64,000 bases of DNA. Origin: Zhongshania aquimaris. Lineage in GTDB: Bacteria; Pseudomonadota; Gammaproteobacteria; Pseudomonadales; Spongiibacteraceae. Made by a program: the position numbers and the translations under genes. The number at the start of each line of letters is the position of its first letter. The first letter of the stretch is position 1. The notes under the pieces are model-generated. The model saw nothing but the letters and a program-made list of their open reading frames with translations. It was not told the origin of the DNA and did not search any database. The stretch lies in contig NZ_JAHWDQ010000003.1 in the NCBI RefSeq assembly GCF_019312595.1, positions 62,001 to 126,000 on the forward strand. Direction: 5' to 3'. Positions 49,816 through 60,520 of the stretch are shown in pieces.

Positions 49816-52710
49816 TTACTTAAGGGTCGCTAAAAACTCGATTGTTTTAGCGCGACGGGCCTCAGCAATTTCCTCAGGGGTTTCCATAACAATCTTTTCG
49901 TCTGGAATGATTTTGAACAAAGGCTGACCTTTCTTAATAATCACACCGTCACCGTCAATCAAGACCTTATCGATCGTGCCTGCGAAGGGAGCGATTACTT
50001 TGTTGAACATTTTCATCACTTCAACAATGTATAGCGTATCGCCGGCTTCAAAGTGGTCTCCAGCATTCACAAACACGTCCATACCTGGTGCTTCGCGGGG
50101 ATAGAACATGCCGCCACTGGCTGCCAAGACTTCGTCAGACTTCGCCGCTGGTGGTGGTACCAGAATTTTAGCCATACGTTTTTGCAGGGCTTCGTCAGTC
50201 AAACGATCTGGAATAGTAATACTCAGATCTGCATTGACACTCAGCTCACAGAAGCCAGTTTTATCAGCGATATACGCCAAGACTGACATAACTTCGCTGC
50301 CCGCAAAGTAGCCGGCATGTGCACCGCGCACCGCTGCCCACTCGTCGGCACTAAAACCTTTTGGTGCTTTATCAGACGCCAGCAGTGCTTCTAGCGCGGG
50401 GAAATCTGCCGCAGTCACTTTCTCGTTCAGCGTTTTATAGAAACTCACCGCTGAACTTAGAATCTCGTGATCGTGATCCCAGATCATGTAGCGAGCAGGC
50501 TTGCCCGTTTCATAGTCCATATTTAAGTAGTGGTAGAGCTTGTCTAACAGCTCAATGGGATTGACCGCCCATTTAATTTTGCCGTTTTCAATACTCAGAC
50601 TGTCCTTGTTCATGCTCAACCAACCCGCCATGTAGTGCGGTTCAGCGAACAAACGCTCAAGCGGACGAATGATCAGCAACTTTTTGGCATCTAGTGCTTC
50701 TGCCCACGCGGCGGCATTTTCACCGGCCTCGCTAACATAGCGCTGGCGAATTTCTGCATACGCAACGTCTAAATCTATTTGGTTAGCTTGTTCTTTCAGC
50801 AAACCTACCGCGGTTAAATACGGCACGATAAAACGCGTAGAGGGGCGCGCGTTGATGCCATTGCCGATAAACCAATGCACCAAACCGTAGTGGAATTCCA
50901 GATTTGTCGCCAAGTCTTTACCGCGCAATTCAGTGCGACGGAGAATTTCCGCCAAACGCTGGTAGCTGCTCAAGCGGGTGTCGCCAGTGGTAAGCAATAA
51001 GGCGATATTCGAGTCATACGCACCGGCAAGGTGGTATTTCATGAATACATCGGTATCGGGGTTGTGGGTAGAAATACCTTGGTCGTCGCGAATTTCACCT
51101 GGAATCGCGTTTGACCAGTTTTCAATCACGCCACCGGCATGCGGTTGCAAAGCTTGGTTAGTGGCGTTCATACGCGCCTCTACCGAGGTTTTCTCACGCA
51201 AGATACGGGTAGGTTTTGGCAAATTCTTACCGTGACGCGCCAACAACACCATCACTTCGACCAGACTTTCTGCTATGAAATAATCACCAGAGTCATCAGG
51301 GTTGGTGAACTTGAGCTTGTAGCACAGTTCAGTAACACGGTGTTCAACCTGAATTCGGGTGTTCATTTCCATGAAGTAATGCGAATCACCGTCGACTATA
51401 CATTCAAAGGTGCCCAAAGAATCCAGTTTAACCGCTTCGCCGAATACCGCGCCCTCTTGCTCCATGCGTTGCAATATCACAAGGTCTTTCTTAAGTTGCT
51501 CGGCTTCTTCTTTTTTACCTGCAGCTTCAGCCACGGTAATCGCCGCTTCTAGCTCTTCTTCGGTTACCGAAACTTCTAATAGCTTCTGCTCGTGCATTTG
51601 CAGTGAGCAGTCGCGGCCGCCCATAGTCATGCACCACTCGCCATTACCCACGACCTGAATTTCCTGGTGACGGGTTGTGTCGATATTCATTTCGATGAGA
51701 ACGTTTTTATTGTCGCCCACACCATTGGTTTTTAACTCAATTAAACACTCTTGCACCAAAGACGGGACTTTTGCGACGGCTTTATCGAGCTTTTCTTCAA
51801 TGGTCGCGCCTTCGTAAGAATTGGCTGATTGAAGAATACGCTGGCCTTTACCACCACCACCAGCAATCGCTTTAAGGCGGAAACGGTTGTTTGGCTTTTC
51901 GGCCAACATACGTTTAGCTTCAACTTGCAGGGCAAGTCCAATGTCGGCAGCGTTAATAATATCGATACCAGCGGCGTAAGATGCGGCTAACAGTGCGAGG
52001 GCCTTTTCTTCTTCGTCTTTGCAGGCAGAGAAATCGACACTCAGCTTATTGTCTTTAGCACATTTATCTAGACCGTCTTTACCGTACTTGGCAAACAGGG
52101 CCAAGCTGGTTGCGTTGTTTACACCGGGGGTAACAGATACACCAGTTTCCAAAGCAGTGCGTTTTGCTTGGTCCTTCATACCCGCTGATTTTTGGGTGAA
52201 AGAGCATGGACCAATAAAGTTCAGGCCCGCCTTTTCCATGGATTCCACCATTTCGGCGTCTTCCGACATAAACCCGTAACCTGCAAAAATCGCGTTATAT
52301 CCGTTGTCATAAGCAATGCTAATAATTTGCTGAATACGACGAATACGCTCTTCTTTGGTTGCGCCAGTGTAATCCGGTACACGGTGAACACGATCCGGAT
52401 CCGTCAAGGTGCGCAGTTCCGGAGCGAGAGCATTGGTGTAGGTAATAGAATCTTTTTCCGAGAGCAAAATACCGTAGTGATTGATGCCCATTTCATCGAA
52501 GACATCCATGGCTTCTTTACGAATGGGGCCACGGCAAATTATCAATGGTTTCAAATCATTACAAGCGAAACTTCGAGTCCATGCTGTATTTGATTTGGCG
52601 AGTTGGCGGTCTTTGTGGACCATCGGATTGTTTAAGTAATAATTGTTGCTTGCTTGCACGTCGAATAACCTCGTTAGCGAATCGTCTTGCGTCAATGAAT
52701 TACGGAACAT
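49816..52710 (-). CDS. Acyl-CoA carboxylase biotin-carboxylase/BCCP subunit, large divergent type
   Basis: 964-residue biotin enzyme, presumably the alpha subunit of the propionyl-CoA carboxylase here. The biotin carboxylase core has the Gly-rich loop KAIAGGGGKGQRIL, HQEIQVVGNG, GGRDCSLQMHEQKLLE and FMEMNTRIQVEHRVTELC. The biotinyl domain is at the C-terminus, with VEVMKMF and Lys900. It differs from standard PccA (~660 residues) by a long N-terminal leader (about 50 residues), an insert of ~60 residues before the Gly loop and a ~250-residue middle domain. It begins 18 bp after the carboxyltransferase gene. Substrate is inferred from the mutase neighbours. Confidence 0.85.
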   Translation of the reverse strand: MFRNSLTQDDSLTRLFDVQASNNYYLNNPMVHKDRQLAKSNTAWTRSFACNDLKPLIICRGPIRKEAMDVFDEMGINHYGILLSEKDSITYTNALAPELRTLTDPDRVHRVPDYTGATKEERIRRIQQIISIAYDNGYNAIFAGYGFMSEDAEMVESMEKAGLNFIGPCSFTQKSAGMKDQAKRTALETGVSVTPGVNNATSLALFAKYGKDGLDKCAKDNKLSVDFSACKDEEEKALALLAASYAAGIDIINAADIGLALQVEAKRMLAEKPNNRFRLKAIAGGGGKGQRILQSANSYEGATIEEKLDKAVAKVPSLVQECLIELKTNGVGDNKNVLIEMNIDTTRHQEIQVVGNGEWCMTMGGRDCSLQMHEQKLLEVSVTEEELEAAITVAEAAGKKEEAEQLKKDLVILQRMEQEGAVFGEAVKLDSLGTFECIVDGDSHYFMEMNTRIQVEHRVTELCYKLKFTNPDDSGDYFIAESLVEVMVLLARHGKNLPKPTRILREKTSVEARMNATNQALQPHAGGVIENWSNAIPGEIRDDQGISTHNPDTDVFMKYHLAGAYDSNIALLLTTGDTRLSSYQRLAEILRRTELRGKDLATNLEFHYGLVHWFIGNGINARPSTRFIVPYLTAVGLLKEQANQIDLDVAYAEIRQRYVSEAGENAAAWAEALDAKKLLIIRPLERLFAEPHYMAGWLSMNKDSLSIENGKIKWAVNPIELLDKLYHYLNMDYETGKPARYMIWDHDHEILSSAVSFYKTLNEKVTAADFPALEALLASDKAPKGFSADEWAAVRGAHAGYFAGSEVMSVLAYIADKTGFCELSVNADLSITIPDRLTDEALQKRMAKILVPPPAAKSDEVLAASGGMFYPREAPGMDVFVNAGDHFEAGDTLYIVEVMKMFNKVIAPFAGTIDKVLIDGDGVIIKKGQPLFKIIPDEKIVMETPEEIAEARRAKTIEFLATLK

Positions 52711-52728
52711 GGGGCTCTGCTCAGGGAA

Positions 52729-54459
52729 TTAATGGAATTCCCGTTGCATCCCGCTCATAGGCTCAGGCTTGTAAGCCTTGAGATGTAGTTCCAGCTGTTC
52801 ACCCAGAACCTTGCGAAGGTCAGAGGGCATGACGATCTGGGAAATTGATCCCAGGCTCAGTGCTTCGTTCGGATTCATCAGCTCGCGCTCATAGCGTTGA
52901 GTCAGCAGCAACTCTTCCTGCTTCTGCCATGCAGCGACCGCGTCTTTTGCCGTGTTTAGGGCTTCAGACTCAGGCATGCCCGCTTTCAAGTTTTGCGCCG
53001 TTAATTCCGCAATTTTTGGTTTTACGGATGAGCGAATTTTACGAACCTCATCTTTGTAAACGTACTCAACCCCTGCTGGCCCCATTACCGCCAAGCGAGT
53101 TGTTGGCAATGCACAGACAAAATCGGCACCTGTTGGGTAGTTGTTAAAGGCTGCGTAGGCACCGCCGAAGGCGTTGCGAACAATCATGAGGAACCGCGGG
53201 GTACGAAGATCAATGATCGCATCTAGCATAGCGCGACCAGCTTGAACGATACCGCCCGCCTCTTGCTCTTTACCAGGCAGGAAGCCCGTGGTGTCTTCCA
53301 TAAAGATCACAGGGATGTTGTAAACATTGCAGAAACGAATAAAGCGCGCGTTTTTGTAAGCGGCATCTATATCAATCTGGCCGGAGGCCACTGCAGAGTT
53401 ATTGGCCACAAAACCAACCACATTACCGCCCATACGACCCAGCGCACACACAGTATTACGAGCGCGCTCTGGCTGAATTTCAAAGAAATCGCCGTGATCG
53501 CACATCTGCTGAATGATAATGCTGATATCGAATGGGGTATTAAAACCGGTGGGGCTGTTGAAGGCTTTCTTCAGGAGCAGATCAACATCCCACGTTTTGC
53601 GGGTAATTGGGTCAGACGTTGGCTGAAACGCTGGCGCTTCCGCACTATTGTTGGGTATGTAGTTAAGTAACTCTTTTACTTTACGCAGGGCCGCCACTTC
53701 GTCTGGCACCACGAAATCAGTAACCCCTGACTTTGAGTGAACGCTAGGCCCACCAAGCTCGTCGGCTGTTACGTCTTCCCCAAGTACTGACTTAACAACG
53801 CCCGGGCCGGTCAAACCAAAGAAGGTTTCGTTTGGCTGGATAACGAAAGAACCTTGACGTGGCAAATATGAACCACCACCCGCGTTATAACCAAACATAC
53901 ACATAATCGACGGCACGACACCGTTTATGTGACGCAACGCGGTAAAAGCTTCAGCGTAGCCATCTAGGCCACCCACACCAGCAGGAATGTACGCACCTGC
54001 AGAGTCATTCATGCCGACTAAGGGAATGCCGAGCTTACCGGCCAATTTAAATAAATTAGCCAATTTACTACCATTTGTCGCGTCCATAGAGCCAGCGCGA
54101 ACGGTAAAGTCATGGCCGTACATTGCTACATCGCGACCGTCTACTTTAACGATGGCAGTCACTAAAGACGCACCATCTAAATTTTTACCCCAGTTTTGGT
54201 AAAGGATTTTAGGTTCAGTGCCGGCATCCGCCAGGACTTCTATCCTTTCCCATATGGTCATGCGCTTCTTTTCGTGCTGCTTTTGTATGCCTTTTACACC
54301 AGCCATTTTACGAGGCCGCTGCTGTAGGTCATAACCCGCTTGAAGTGCTGATTCGTATAGCCCGGGATCGTAATCAATTTGTCCAGGAACGGTGAATTCG
54401 AGCTCTGTTTTGGTCTCGAAGGGGTTTTCCAGTGAGGGTTTTGTAGCTATTTTTGTCAT
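52729..54459 (-). CDS. Acyl-CoA carboxylase carboxyltransferase subunit (propionyl-CoA likely)
   Basis: 576-residue crotonase-fold carboxyltransferase (N and C halves both present). Oxyanion/CoA motifs are [20 protein letters not shown] and [17 protein letters not shown] in the first half, and [26 protein letters not shown] and [15 protein letters not shown] in the second. It is longer than PccB (~510) by an N-terminal extension of about 60 residues. I start at ATG 54459; upstream in-frame ATGs at 54480 and 54501 are open. Being first in the operon with mce, mutase and meaB favours propionyl-CoA over acetyl- or methylcrotonyl-CoA. Confidence 0.87.
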   Translation of the reverse strand: MTKIATKPSLENPFETKTELEFTVPGQIDYDPGLYESALQAGYDLQQRPRKMAGVKGIQKQHEKKRMTIWERIEVLADAGTEPKILYQNWGKNLDGASLVTAIVKVDGRDVAMYGHDFTVRAGSMDATNGSKLANLFKLAGKLGIPLVGMNDSAGAYIPAGVGGLDGYAEAFTALRHINGVVPSIMCMFGYNAGGGSYLPRQGSFVIQPNETFFGLTGPGVVKSVLGEDVTADELGGPSVHSKSGVTDFVVPDEVAALRKVKELLNYIPNNSAEAPAFQPTSDPITRKTWDVDLLLKKAFNSPTGFNTPFDISIIIQQMCDHGDFFEIQPERARNTVCALGRMGGNVVGFVANNSAVASGQIDIDAAYKNARFIRFCNVYNIPVIFMEDTTGFLPGKEQEAGGIVQAGRAMLDAIIDLRTPRFLMIVRNAFGGAYAAFNNYPTGADFVCALPTTRLAVMGPAGVEYVYKDEVRKIRSSVKPKIAELTAQNLKAGMPESEALNTAKDAVAAWQKQEELLLTQRYERELMNPNEALSLGSISQIVMPSDLRKVLGEQLELHLKAYKPEPMSGMQREFH

Positions 54460-54501
54460 GCCTGTCAGTTCCAGCTGCATTAATAGGTAACCCGCGCTCA
54501 T

Positions 54502-54824
54502 GCCGCAAGCGTCTGACTCTTTGATATGTTTATTCAGTACGAGATTCTTACGATCCCTGTTACTGTGAGCAAACTCAAAGGGGCATTACGCCAGCTAACA
54601 TATTGAACTGCGGATGAATGAGAATAACCGTTCTGTGTGGTGCGTTGACGGTTTGGTGTTTCTCAAAGCGGCGGCTAACATTACTGGGATTGGGCTTCTC
54701 TGTCAATCCGAACGGCCTTTTCGAAGTAGGGCCTCCATTCAATAAAACACTAGATTTTTCAGACTCATAGCACGTAAAATCGGCCCCAATCCACAGCGCT
54801 TATTTGAACCCTGAGCAATATCAA
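54502..54824. other. Divergent spacer between the carboxylase operon and pabB
   Basis: About 320 bp that must hold both promoters. No near-consensus -35/-10 pair stands out on either strand. A short GGATTG/CAATCC foldback lies at 54687-54709. No gene, repeat or riboswitch is recognised. Confidence 0.45.
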
Positions 54825-56183
54825 ATGGCTAGCCTTCGTCGCATATCATTACCGTATCATCGGGACAGCTGCGACCTCTTTGCAAGACTTAAGCACCTTC
54901 CCTACCCGGTTTTCTTAGACAGCGCAGCGCCGTTCAGTGAATTTGGCCGCTACGATATTCTTTGCGCGCAACCGGAGGAAGTAATATCTTTAAATACAAT
55001 TAATTACGACGATATTAATACATTTTTGATTAAGACTGAACAAAGACTAAATCAGCTCTGCGACCACTATAGTCACAATGAGGAACTGCCATTTTGCGGC
55101 GGCGCTATTGGCTATCTTAGCTATGATTTAGCTGAAATAAGCCAGTCTATCGGCGGGAAACAAAGGGCAAGCATCGACCCGCCTACCCCACTCTTCCATG
55201 CTGGCATTTACCCATGGGCCATTATCGTTGATCACGGTCATCAGGAGTGCGAACTGGTGGCGCAGCCCGGTGTGAATGACGCTACCCTGGCGCATATTCA
55301 AAAGCTCATCGCTATGACGCTGGACACAAACCCAGAACCGCAGGCTTTTAAGCTGCTCGTGCCATTTAGATCAACACTAAATCGAACACAATACGGCAAG
55401 GCGTTTGATAGGATTCAAAACTATATCCGCGCCGGCGACTGCTACCAAATCAACCTTACTCGCGGCTTTACTGCAAAATTTGCAGGCGACCCCTGGTTAG
55501 CCTACCAAGGCCTGCGTGAAACTGCCGCCGCTCCGTTTTCGGCCTATCTCGATTTAGGTAGCAGCCAAATACTGAGCTTTTCGCCAGAGCGCCTTCTCTC
55601 TGCCGACCAAGACGGCCATCTTCAAACTCAACCCATTAAAGGGACCGCGGCTCGCGATCCTGACCCTGAAATAGATCGAGCCCTCGCTACGGCCTTGCAA
55701 GAAAGCACTAAAAACCGCGCCGAGAATGTAATGATCGTGGATTTACTTCGCAATGACTTCAGTAAAAGCTGCCAAGCCTCTAGCGTTCATACTGAACAAC
55801 TCTGCGAGCTGCAAAGTTTCCGCACCGTACACCACTTGGTAAGCACTGTATCCGGCCAGCTGCGCGCAGACTGCACACCGTTCAAGGCTTTACTCAATTG
55901 CTTCCCTGGCGGCTCAATCACCGGCGCACCCAAGCAAAGAGCCATGGAGATTATTCGGGAGATAGAACCTCACCGCAGAAATATCTACTGTGGTAGCGTG
56001 TTTTATATGGGGGGCGGCGGCAAAATGGACAGCAACATCACAATCCGCAGCTTTGTGTGTGCAGATAAGGTAATTACTGGTTGGGCTGGGGGTGGGATCG
56101 TTGCCGATTCTGAGGTAGAGGAAGAATTTACCGAAACTAAGACCAAAATCGGCAAGCTCCTGAAGGCGCTTGCCGATCTATAG
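54825..56183 (+). CDS. pabB: Aminodeoxychorismate synthase component I (PabB)
   Basis: Makes 4-amino-4-deoxychorismate from chorismate and ammonia for folate; PabA (not here) supplies ammonia. The 452-residue chorismate-binding protein has LSFSPERLLS, the PabB-specific Lys in PIKGTAARDPDPEID (TrpE has PIAGT), RAENVMIVDLLRNDFSK, FPGGSITGAPKQRAMEII and YCGSVFYMGGGGKMDSNITIR. I start at ATG 54825; a TTG seven codons upstream is possible. It is convergent with thrH, 7 bp apart. Confidence 0.94.
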   Translation: MASLRRISLPYHRDSCDLFARLKHLPYPVFLDSAAPFSEFGRYDILCAQPEEVISLNTINYDDINTFLIKTEQRLNQLCDHYSHNEELPFCGGAIGYLSYDLAEISQSIGGKQRASIDPPTPLFHAGIYPWAIIVDHGHQECELVAQPGVNDATLAHIQKLIAMTLDTNPEPQAFKLLVPFRSTLNRTQYGKAFDRIQNYIRAGDCYQINLTRGFTAKFAGDPWLAYQGLRETAAAPFSAYLDLGSSQILSFSPERLLSADQDGHLQTQPIKGTAARDPDPEIDRALATALQESTKNRAENVMIVDLLRNDFSKSCQASSVHTEQLCELQSFRTVHHLVSTVSGQLRADCTPFKALLNCFPGGSITGAPKQRAMEIIREIEPHRRNIYCGSVFYMGGGGKMDSNITIRSFVCADKVITGWAGGGIVADSEVEEEFTETKTKIGKLLKALADL

Positions 56184-56190
56184 TCATACT

Positions 56191-56808
56191 CTACAGGCTT
56201 AAATTCCGATTCGATGCCTTGATGAACTCAAGCTTTAAGGTCTCGTAATCATGTACGGCAGGAAATTGCGGGAATTCGCGAATGACATTATCGGGCGCTT
56301 TAAACAAAATGCCCGCGTCAGCTTCTGCCAACATCGTAGTGTCATTATAGGAATCGCCGGCGGCGATAATGCGGTAGTACAGGGTTTTCAGTGCCAATAC
56401 CGACTGCCGCTTGGGGTTAACCTGACGGATCCGGTAGTCAACTACTTTGCCTAAGCTATCTGTTTCTAATTTGTGGCACAAGAGTGTCGGCCAACCTAAC
56501 TGTTTCATCAGGGGCGCAGCAAACTCGTAGAACGTATCCGACAAAATAATGACCTGGAAACGCTCACGCAACCAATCTAGGAATTCACGCGCCCCTTCCA
56601 TCGGCGACATATCGGCAATCACTTCTTGAATATCTGGCAGCCCCAAACCATTCTCATGCAATAAGCGCAGGCGCTGTTGCATCAGCACATCGTAATCTGG
56701 AATGTCTCGGGTGGTCGCTTTTAGGGCCTCAATACCAGTGCGCTCAGCAAAATCGATCCAAATTTCAGGAATCAATACCCCTTCCAAGTCAAGACAAGCG
56801 ATTTCCAC
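56191..56808 (-). CDS. thrH: Phosphoserine phosphatase/homoserine phosphotransferase ThrH
   Basis: 205-residue HAD-superfamily enzyme. Motif I is ACLDLEGVLIPEIW, with DxE in place of the usual DxD, characteristic of Pseudomonas ThrH, which dephosphorylates phosphoserine and can pass phosphate to homoserine. Motif II is IILSDTF, the lysine is in NPKRQ, and motif III is IAAGDSYNDTTML. It therefore touches serine and threonine synthesis. Convergent with pabB and preceded by a perfect hairpin repeat. Confidence 0.93.
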   Translation of the reverse strand: MEIACLDLEGVLIPEIWIDFAERTGIEALKATTRDIPDYDVLMQQRLRLLHENGLGLPDIQEVIADMSPMEGAREFLDWLRERFQVIILSDTFYEFAAPLMKQLGWPTLLCHKLETDSLGKVVDYRIRQVNPKRQSVLALKTLYYRIIAAGDSYNDTTMLAEADAGILFKAPDNVIREFPQFPAVHDYETLKLEFIKASNRNLSL

Positions 56809-56897
56809 AACACTACTCCTAAAATAAAATTGCGCCTCAGCGCTTAAAAAACCGCGACAATCTAACGGCTTGGGGTGAATAAAGCAATAAACGAGCT

Positions 56898-56958
56898 AAA
56901 CGCTAAATGGGAGACGGGAAACGCAAGTTCAGCCTCTTCCGTCTCCCATTTAGCGTTT
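56898..56958. repeat. Palindromic repeat, copy 2 (perfect 20-bp hairpin)
   Basis: Arms 56898-56917 (starting AAACGCTAAATGGGAG) and 56939-56958 are perfect complements of 20 bp around a 21-nt loop. The left arm and loop share CTAAATGG(A/G)AGACGGGAAACGC with the copy at 46988-47009. It stands between cysB and thrH, so it could also stop or stabilise the cysB mRNA, though no T tract follows. Confidence 0.8.
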
Positions 56959-56965
56959 CGCGCCC

Positions 56966-58000
<1,035 letters not shown>

Positions 58001-58021
58001 CTAATTAACTGCGCCATTTGG

Positions 58022-58933
58022 TCACTGTTCAACCTTATTGGCGATACCATGTGGGACATGCCCAGTGGAAACATGTTCACTCGCCGATTCGCAATGACCG
58101 GGTTGGTCGTCAAAAAATACGTCTGCGCCGTAGGCGGCCAAGAATTCGCCTTTATCTAAGCCGCCCAAAAAGAGCGACTCGTCAATTCGAATATTCCAAT
58201 TTCGCAAGGTCTGGATTACTCGCTTGTGAGTTGGCGCCGAGCGCGCCGTCACCAGAGCGATACGAATTGGTGGATCATCATCTGAAAGTTCACACTGCAG
58301 GGTATTCAATGCAGCGAGGAAGTTTTTAAAAGGTCCACCGCTTAGTGGGGTATTGGCTGCGGCAACTTCACTGGCCGTGAATGCTTCTAAACCGTCGCGC
58401 TTGAAAACCTGCTCCGCCTCATCAGAGAAAATGACCGCGTCACCATCAAAGGCAAATCGGAGCTCACGCTTACTCAAGGGTTGGGATTTTTTAGATCGCG
58501 GTAACAGCGTCGCTGCCGCTACCCCATTATCTAGGGCGCGCCGCACATCTTCGGCATTAGTCGATAAAAAAAGATGACAACCAAAGGCCGATACGTATCG
58601 ATAAGGACTTTCACCACCACTAAAGGCTGCGCGACTAATATTGAGCTTGTAATGCTCAATCGAGTTAAAAACGCGTAATCCGGTATCGGCCGAATTGCGC
58701 GACAGCAAAATAACTTCGACGCGGGCGTCATCAAGGTAGTCGTTTAACTGCAGTAAGCGCTCAACTATACCAAAGGCTTCACCAGGCTCCAGAATCTCAT
58801 TCTCATGATCTATCTGATATTTTTGATACGCTGTCAGCCCCTCCGATTCGTAAACCCGATGGCTTTCATCCAGATTAAATAATGCTCTGGATGAAATAGC
58901 GACAACCAATTTGTTCTCAAATCCTTTGGGCAT
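58022..58933 (-). CDS. 5'-nucleotidase (PF06189 family)
   Basis: About 303 residues of the cytosolic 5'-nucleotidase family related to mammalian cN-I. The N-terminal LVVAISSRALFNLDESH holds the DxS/D-type motif, LRFAFDGDAVIFSDEAEQVF gives the catalytic Asp pair, RIALVTARSAPTHKRVIQTLRNW the next motif and FLGGLDKGEFLAAYGADVFFDDQPGHCESA the last. Together these indicate HAD-like nucleotide dephosphorylation. I start at ATG 58933, which places LVVAISSRALF about ten residues in; ATG 58969 is an alternative. It lies 81 bp upstream of cysB on the same strand. Confidence 0.85.
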   Translation of the reverse strand: MPKGFENKLVVAISSRALFNLDESHRVYESEGLTAYQKYQIDHENEILEPGEAFGIVERLLQLNDYLDDARVEVILLSRNSADTGLRVFNSIEHYKLNISRAAFSGGESPYRYVSAFGCHLFLSTNAEDVRRALDNGVAAATLLPRSKKSQPLSKRELRFAFDGDAVIFSDEAEQVFKRDGLEAFTASEVAAANTPLSGGPFKNFLAALNTLQCELSDDDPPIRIALVTARSAPTHKRVIQTLRNWNIRIDESLFLGGLDKGEFLAAYGADVFFDDQPGHCESASEHVSTGHVPHGIANKVEQ

Positions 58934-58993
58934 AAGCACACTTCGTGAAGCAACAGCCTCACTATACAATATGGCGAGACCAAGACAACAGCC

Positions 58994-60520
58994 TTAAACG
59001 TCACTCGGGTTTGCCTCTGCTAAGCTCGGTCCCAAATTGATTGGCATGCGAACAAACACTGACGAGGGCTCGCCGGCGATAACCGACCTGATCTCCTTGA
59101 TCAACGCTCCTGTAAATGCCGCAAAAACGGGCTGATTTATGCTGTCATTATAAATACGAGCAGACAAGACACCGACGATTTGCCCCTCTCCTGCCCCTCT
59201 CTGGATCAACACTGCGCCACTTTGACCTGCATGACTAAAACAATCCAATACATATAAATCGCTTAAGGCTTGCACACCTTCATGCCACAAAGTGGATCTG
59301 CACAGGGAAGCCCACAGCGTGTTTAAAGGTTTATCGTTGGGGTAAGACAAACTCTCCACCCAGCGATTTTGTTGATCAGGTACAGCAAGCTTGGGATGTT
59401 TTGCCAGTGGAATTGGCGTCGCCATCTTCAAAAGCGCTATATCAGAGCCGCTATAGCGACCAAGCTGGCCATTGTGCTGGTCCTGCGGGTGATGTTGACG
59501 GTGTTGCCAGACGCTACTTATTGCCATCGCACGGTGATTGTCTTCAGCAATGGCGACAGGGATTGAACCAGAGAAAGAGTCGATACGAAATTGTAAGGAC
59601 TGTAAATGCCCCTCACCATTCGGTGTGTATAAACAGTGTGATGCCGATATCAACCACTCTGCGGCGAGCACGGTGGCTGTGCAGCGGGATTCGAAAAGAC
59701 TGCCGTCGGGCTGAATGAAGCGACTGAGCAATACGCCACTGAGCGGCATTGACGCGGGAAAGCGCCACAACTGTTGACGAATATCTTCTGCGCCATGTGC
59801 GCCATGTGATGCTCGTCGCTGAAAGACCAAATGGGGCGATGTGCTATCGCCGGTAAGCGCCGTGGCCCAATACAAATTGGGCCCGCCGTTGTCGTCGGCA
59901 AGCAAAATCAGGAATTTATTTCCGCTCTCAGTTAGCTTGAAGCCAGACGCCGGCACTAGCGCGGCGGGCTGCTTCAATGTGGAATCAAGGTACACTGCGT
60001 CGGCTACCGTTTTTACGCGGGGTAAAAATTCACTCAACTGATTTAAAGTCGCCAGTGCTTTATCTCGCCGCAATGCATCACCGCTAAGAATCTCACGCTG
60101 GAATCGTCTAACCGCTTCGACCTTACTAATACTATTATCCAATCCCTTTATGACAAACGCCGCGTGAAGCAAGGCTAGCTCATAGGGCCACTTGTCAGAA
60201 TTCAGGGACTGCTTAGCAAATTTAAAGGCTTTTTCGATATCCGGTGCAGGCAGCCCCAGACCCCAAAAATAATACTGAGCTAGCTCTGCCTTGGAATACT
60301 GGCAATCCGAGGATTTAGATACCCCCTCTGGGATATAAAACTGGCTATCGACGAGAGGTAGCAAGCTATCTGCCGTCGGTGCGGGGAAACGCGGCGCCTC
60401 ACATTCTGCAAATGACTTGTGACTACATAATAAAAACATCAACACCAAGCCAATACTCGCTGTTCTCACTGCCGCAAGCCCGCTAGAATTCGGCAATGAT
60501 ATGAGTCGGTGATTATGCAT
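58994..60520 (-). CDS. Exported trypsin-like serine protease with a helical N-terminal region
   Basis: 508 residues. A signal peptide (TASIGLVLMFLLCSHKSFA) ends near residue 38. Residues ~75-170 look like Sel1/TPR-type helices (AELAQYYFWGLGLPAPDIEKAFKFAKQSL). The C-terminal chymotrypsin fold has His295 in LISASHCLY, Asp360 in GSDIALLKM and Ser434 in HAGQSGAVLI, where Gln replaces the usual Asp of GDSGG. Trypsin-like specificity cannot be assigned. ATG 60520 shares the palindrome ATGCAT with the alr start on the other strand; ATG 60562 would extend into alr. Substrate unknown. Confidence 0.78.
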   Translation of the reverse strand: MHNHRLISLPNSSGLAAVRTASIGLVLMFLLCSHKSFAECEAPRFPAPTADSLLPLVDSQFYIPEGVSKSSDCQYSKAELAQYYFWGLGLPAPDIEKAFKFAKQSLNSDKWPYELALLHAAFVIKGLDNSISKVEAVRRFQREILSGDALRRDKALATLNQLSEFLPRVKTVADAVYLDSTLKQPAALVPASGFKLTESGNKFLILLADDNGGPNLYWATALTGDSTSPHLVFQRRASHGAHGAEDIRQQLWRFPASMPLSGVLLSRFIQPDGSLFESRCTATVLAAEWLISASHCLYTPNGEGHLQSLQFRIDSFSGSIPVAIAEDNHRAMAISSVWQHRQHHPQDQHNGQLGRYSGSDIALLKMATPIPLAKHPKLAVPDQQNRWVESLSYPNDKPLNTLWASLCRSTLWHEGVQALSDLYVLDCFSHAGQSGAVLIQRGAGEGQIVGVLSARIYNDSINQPVFAAFTGALIKEIRSVIAGEPSSVFVRMPINLGPSLAEANPSDV

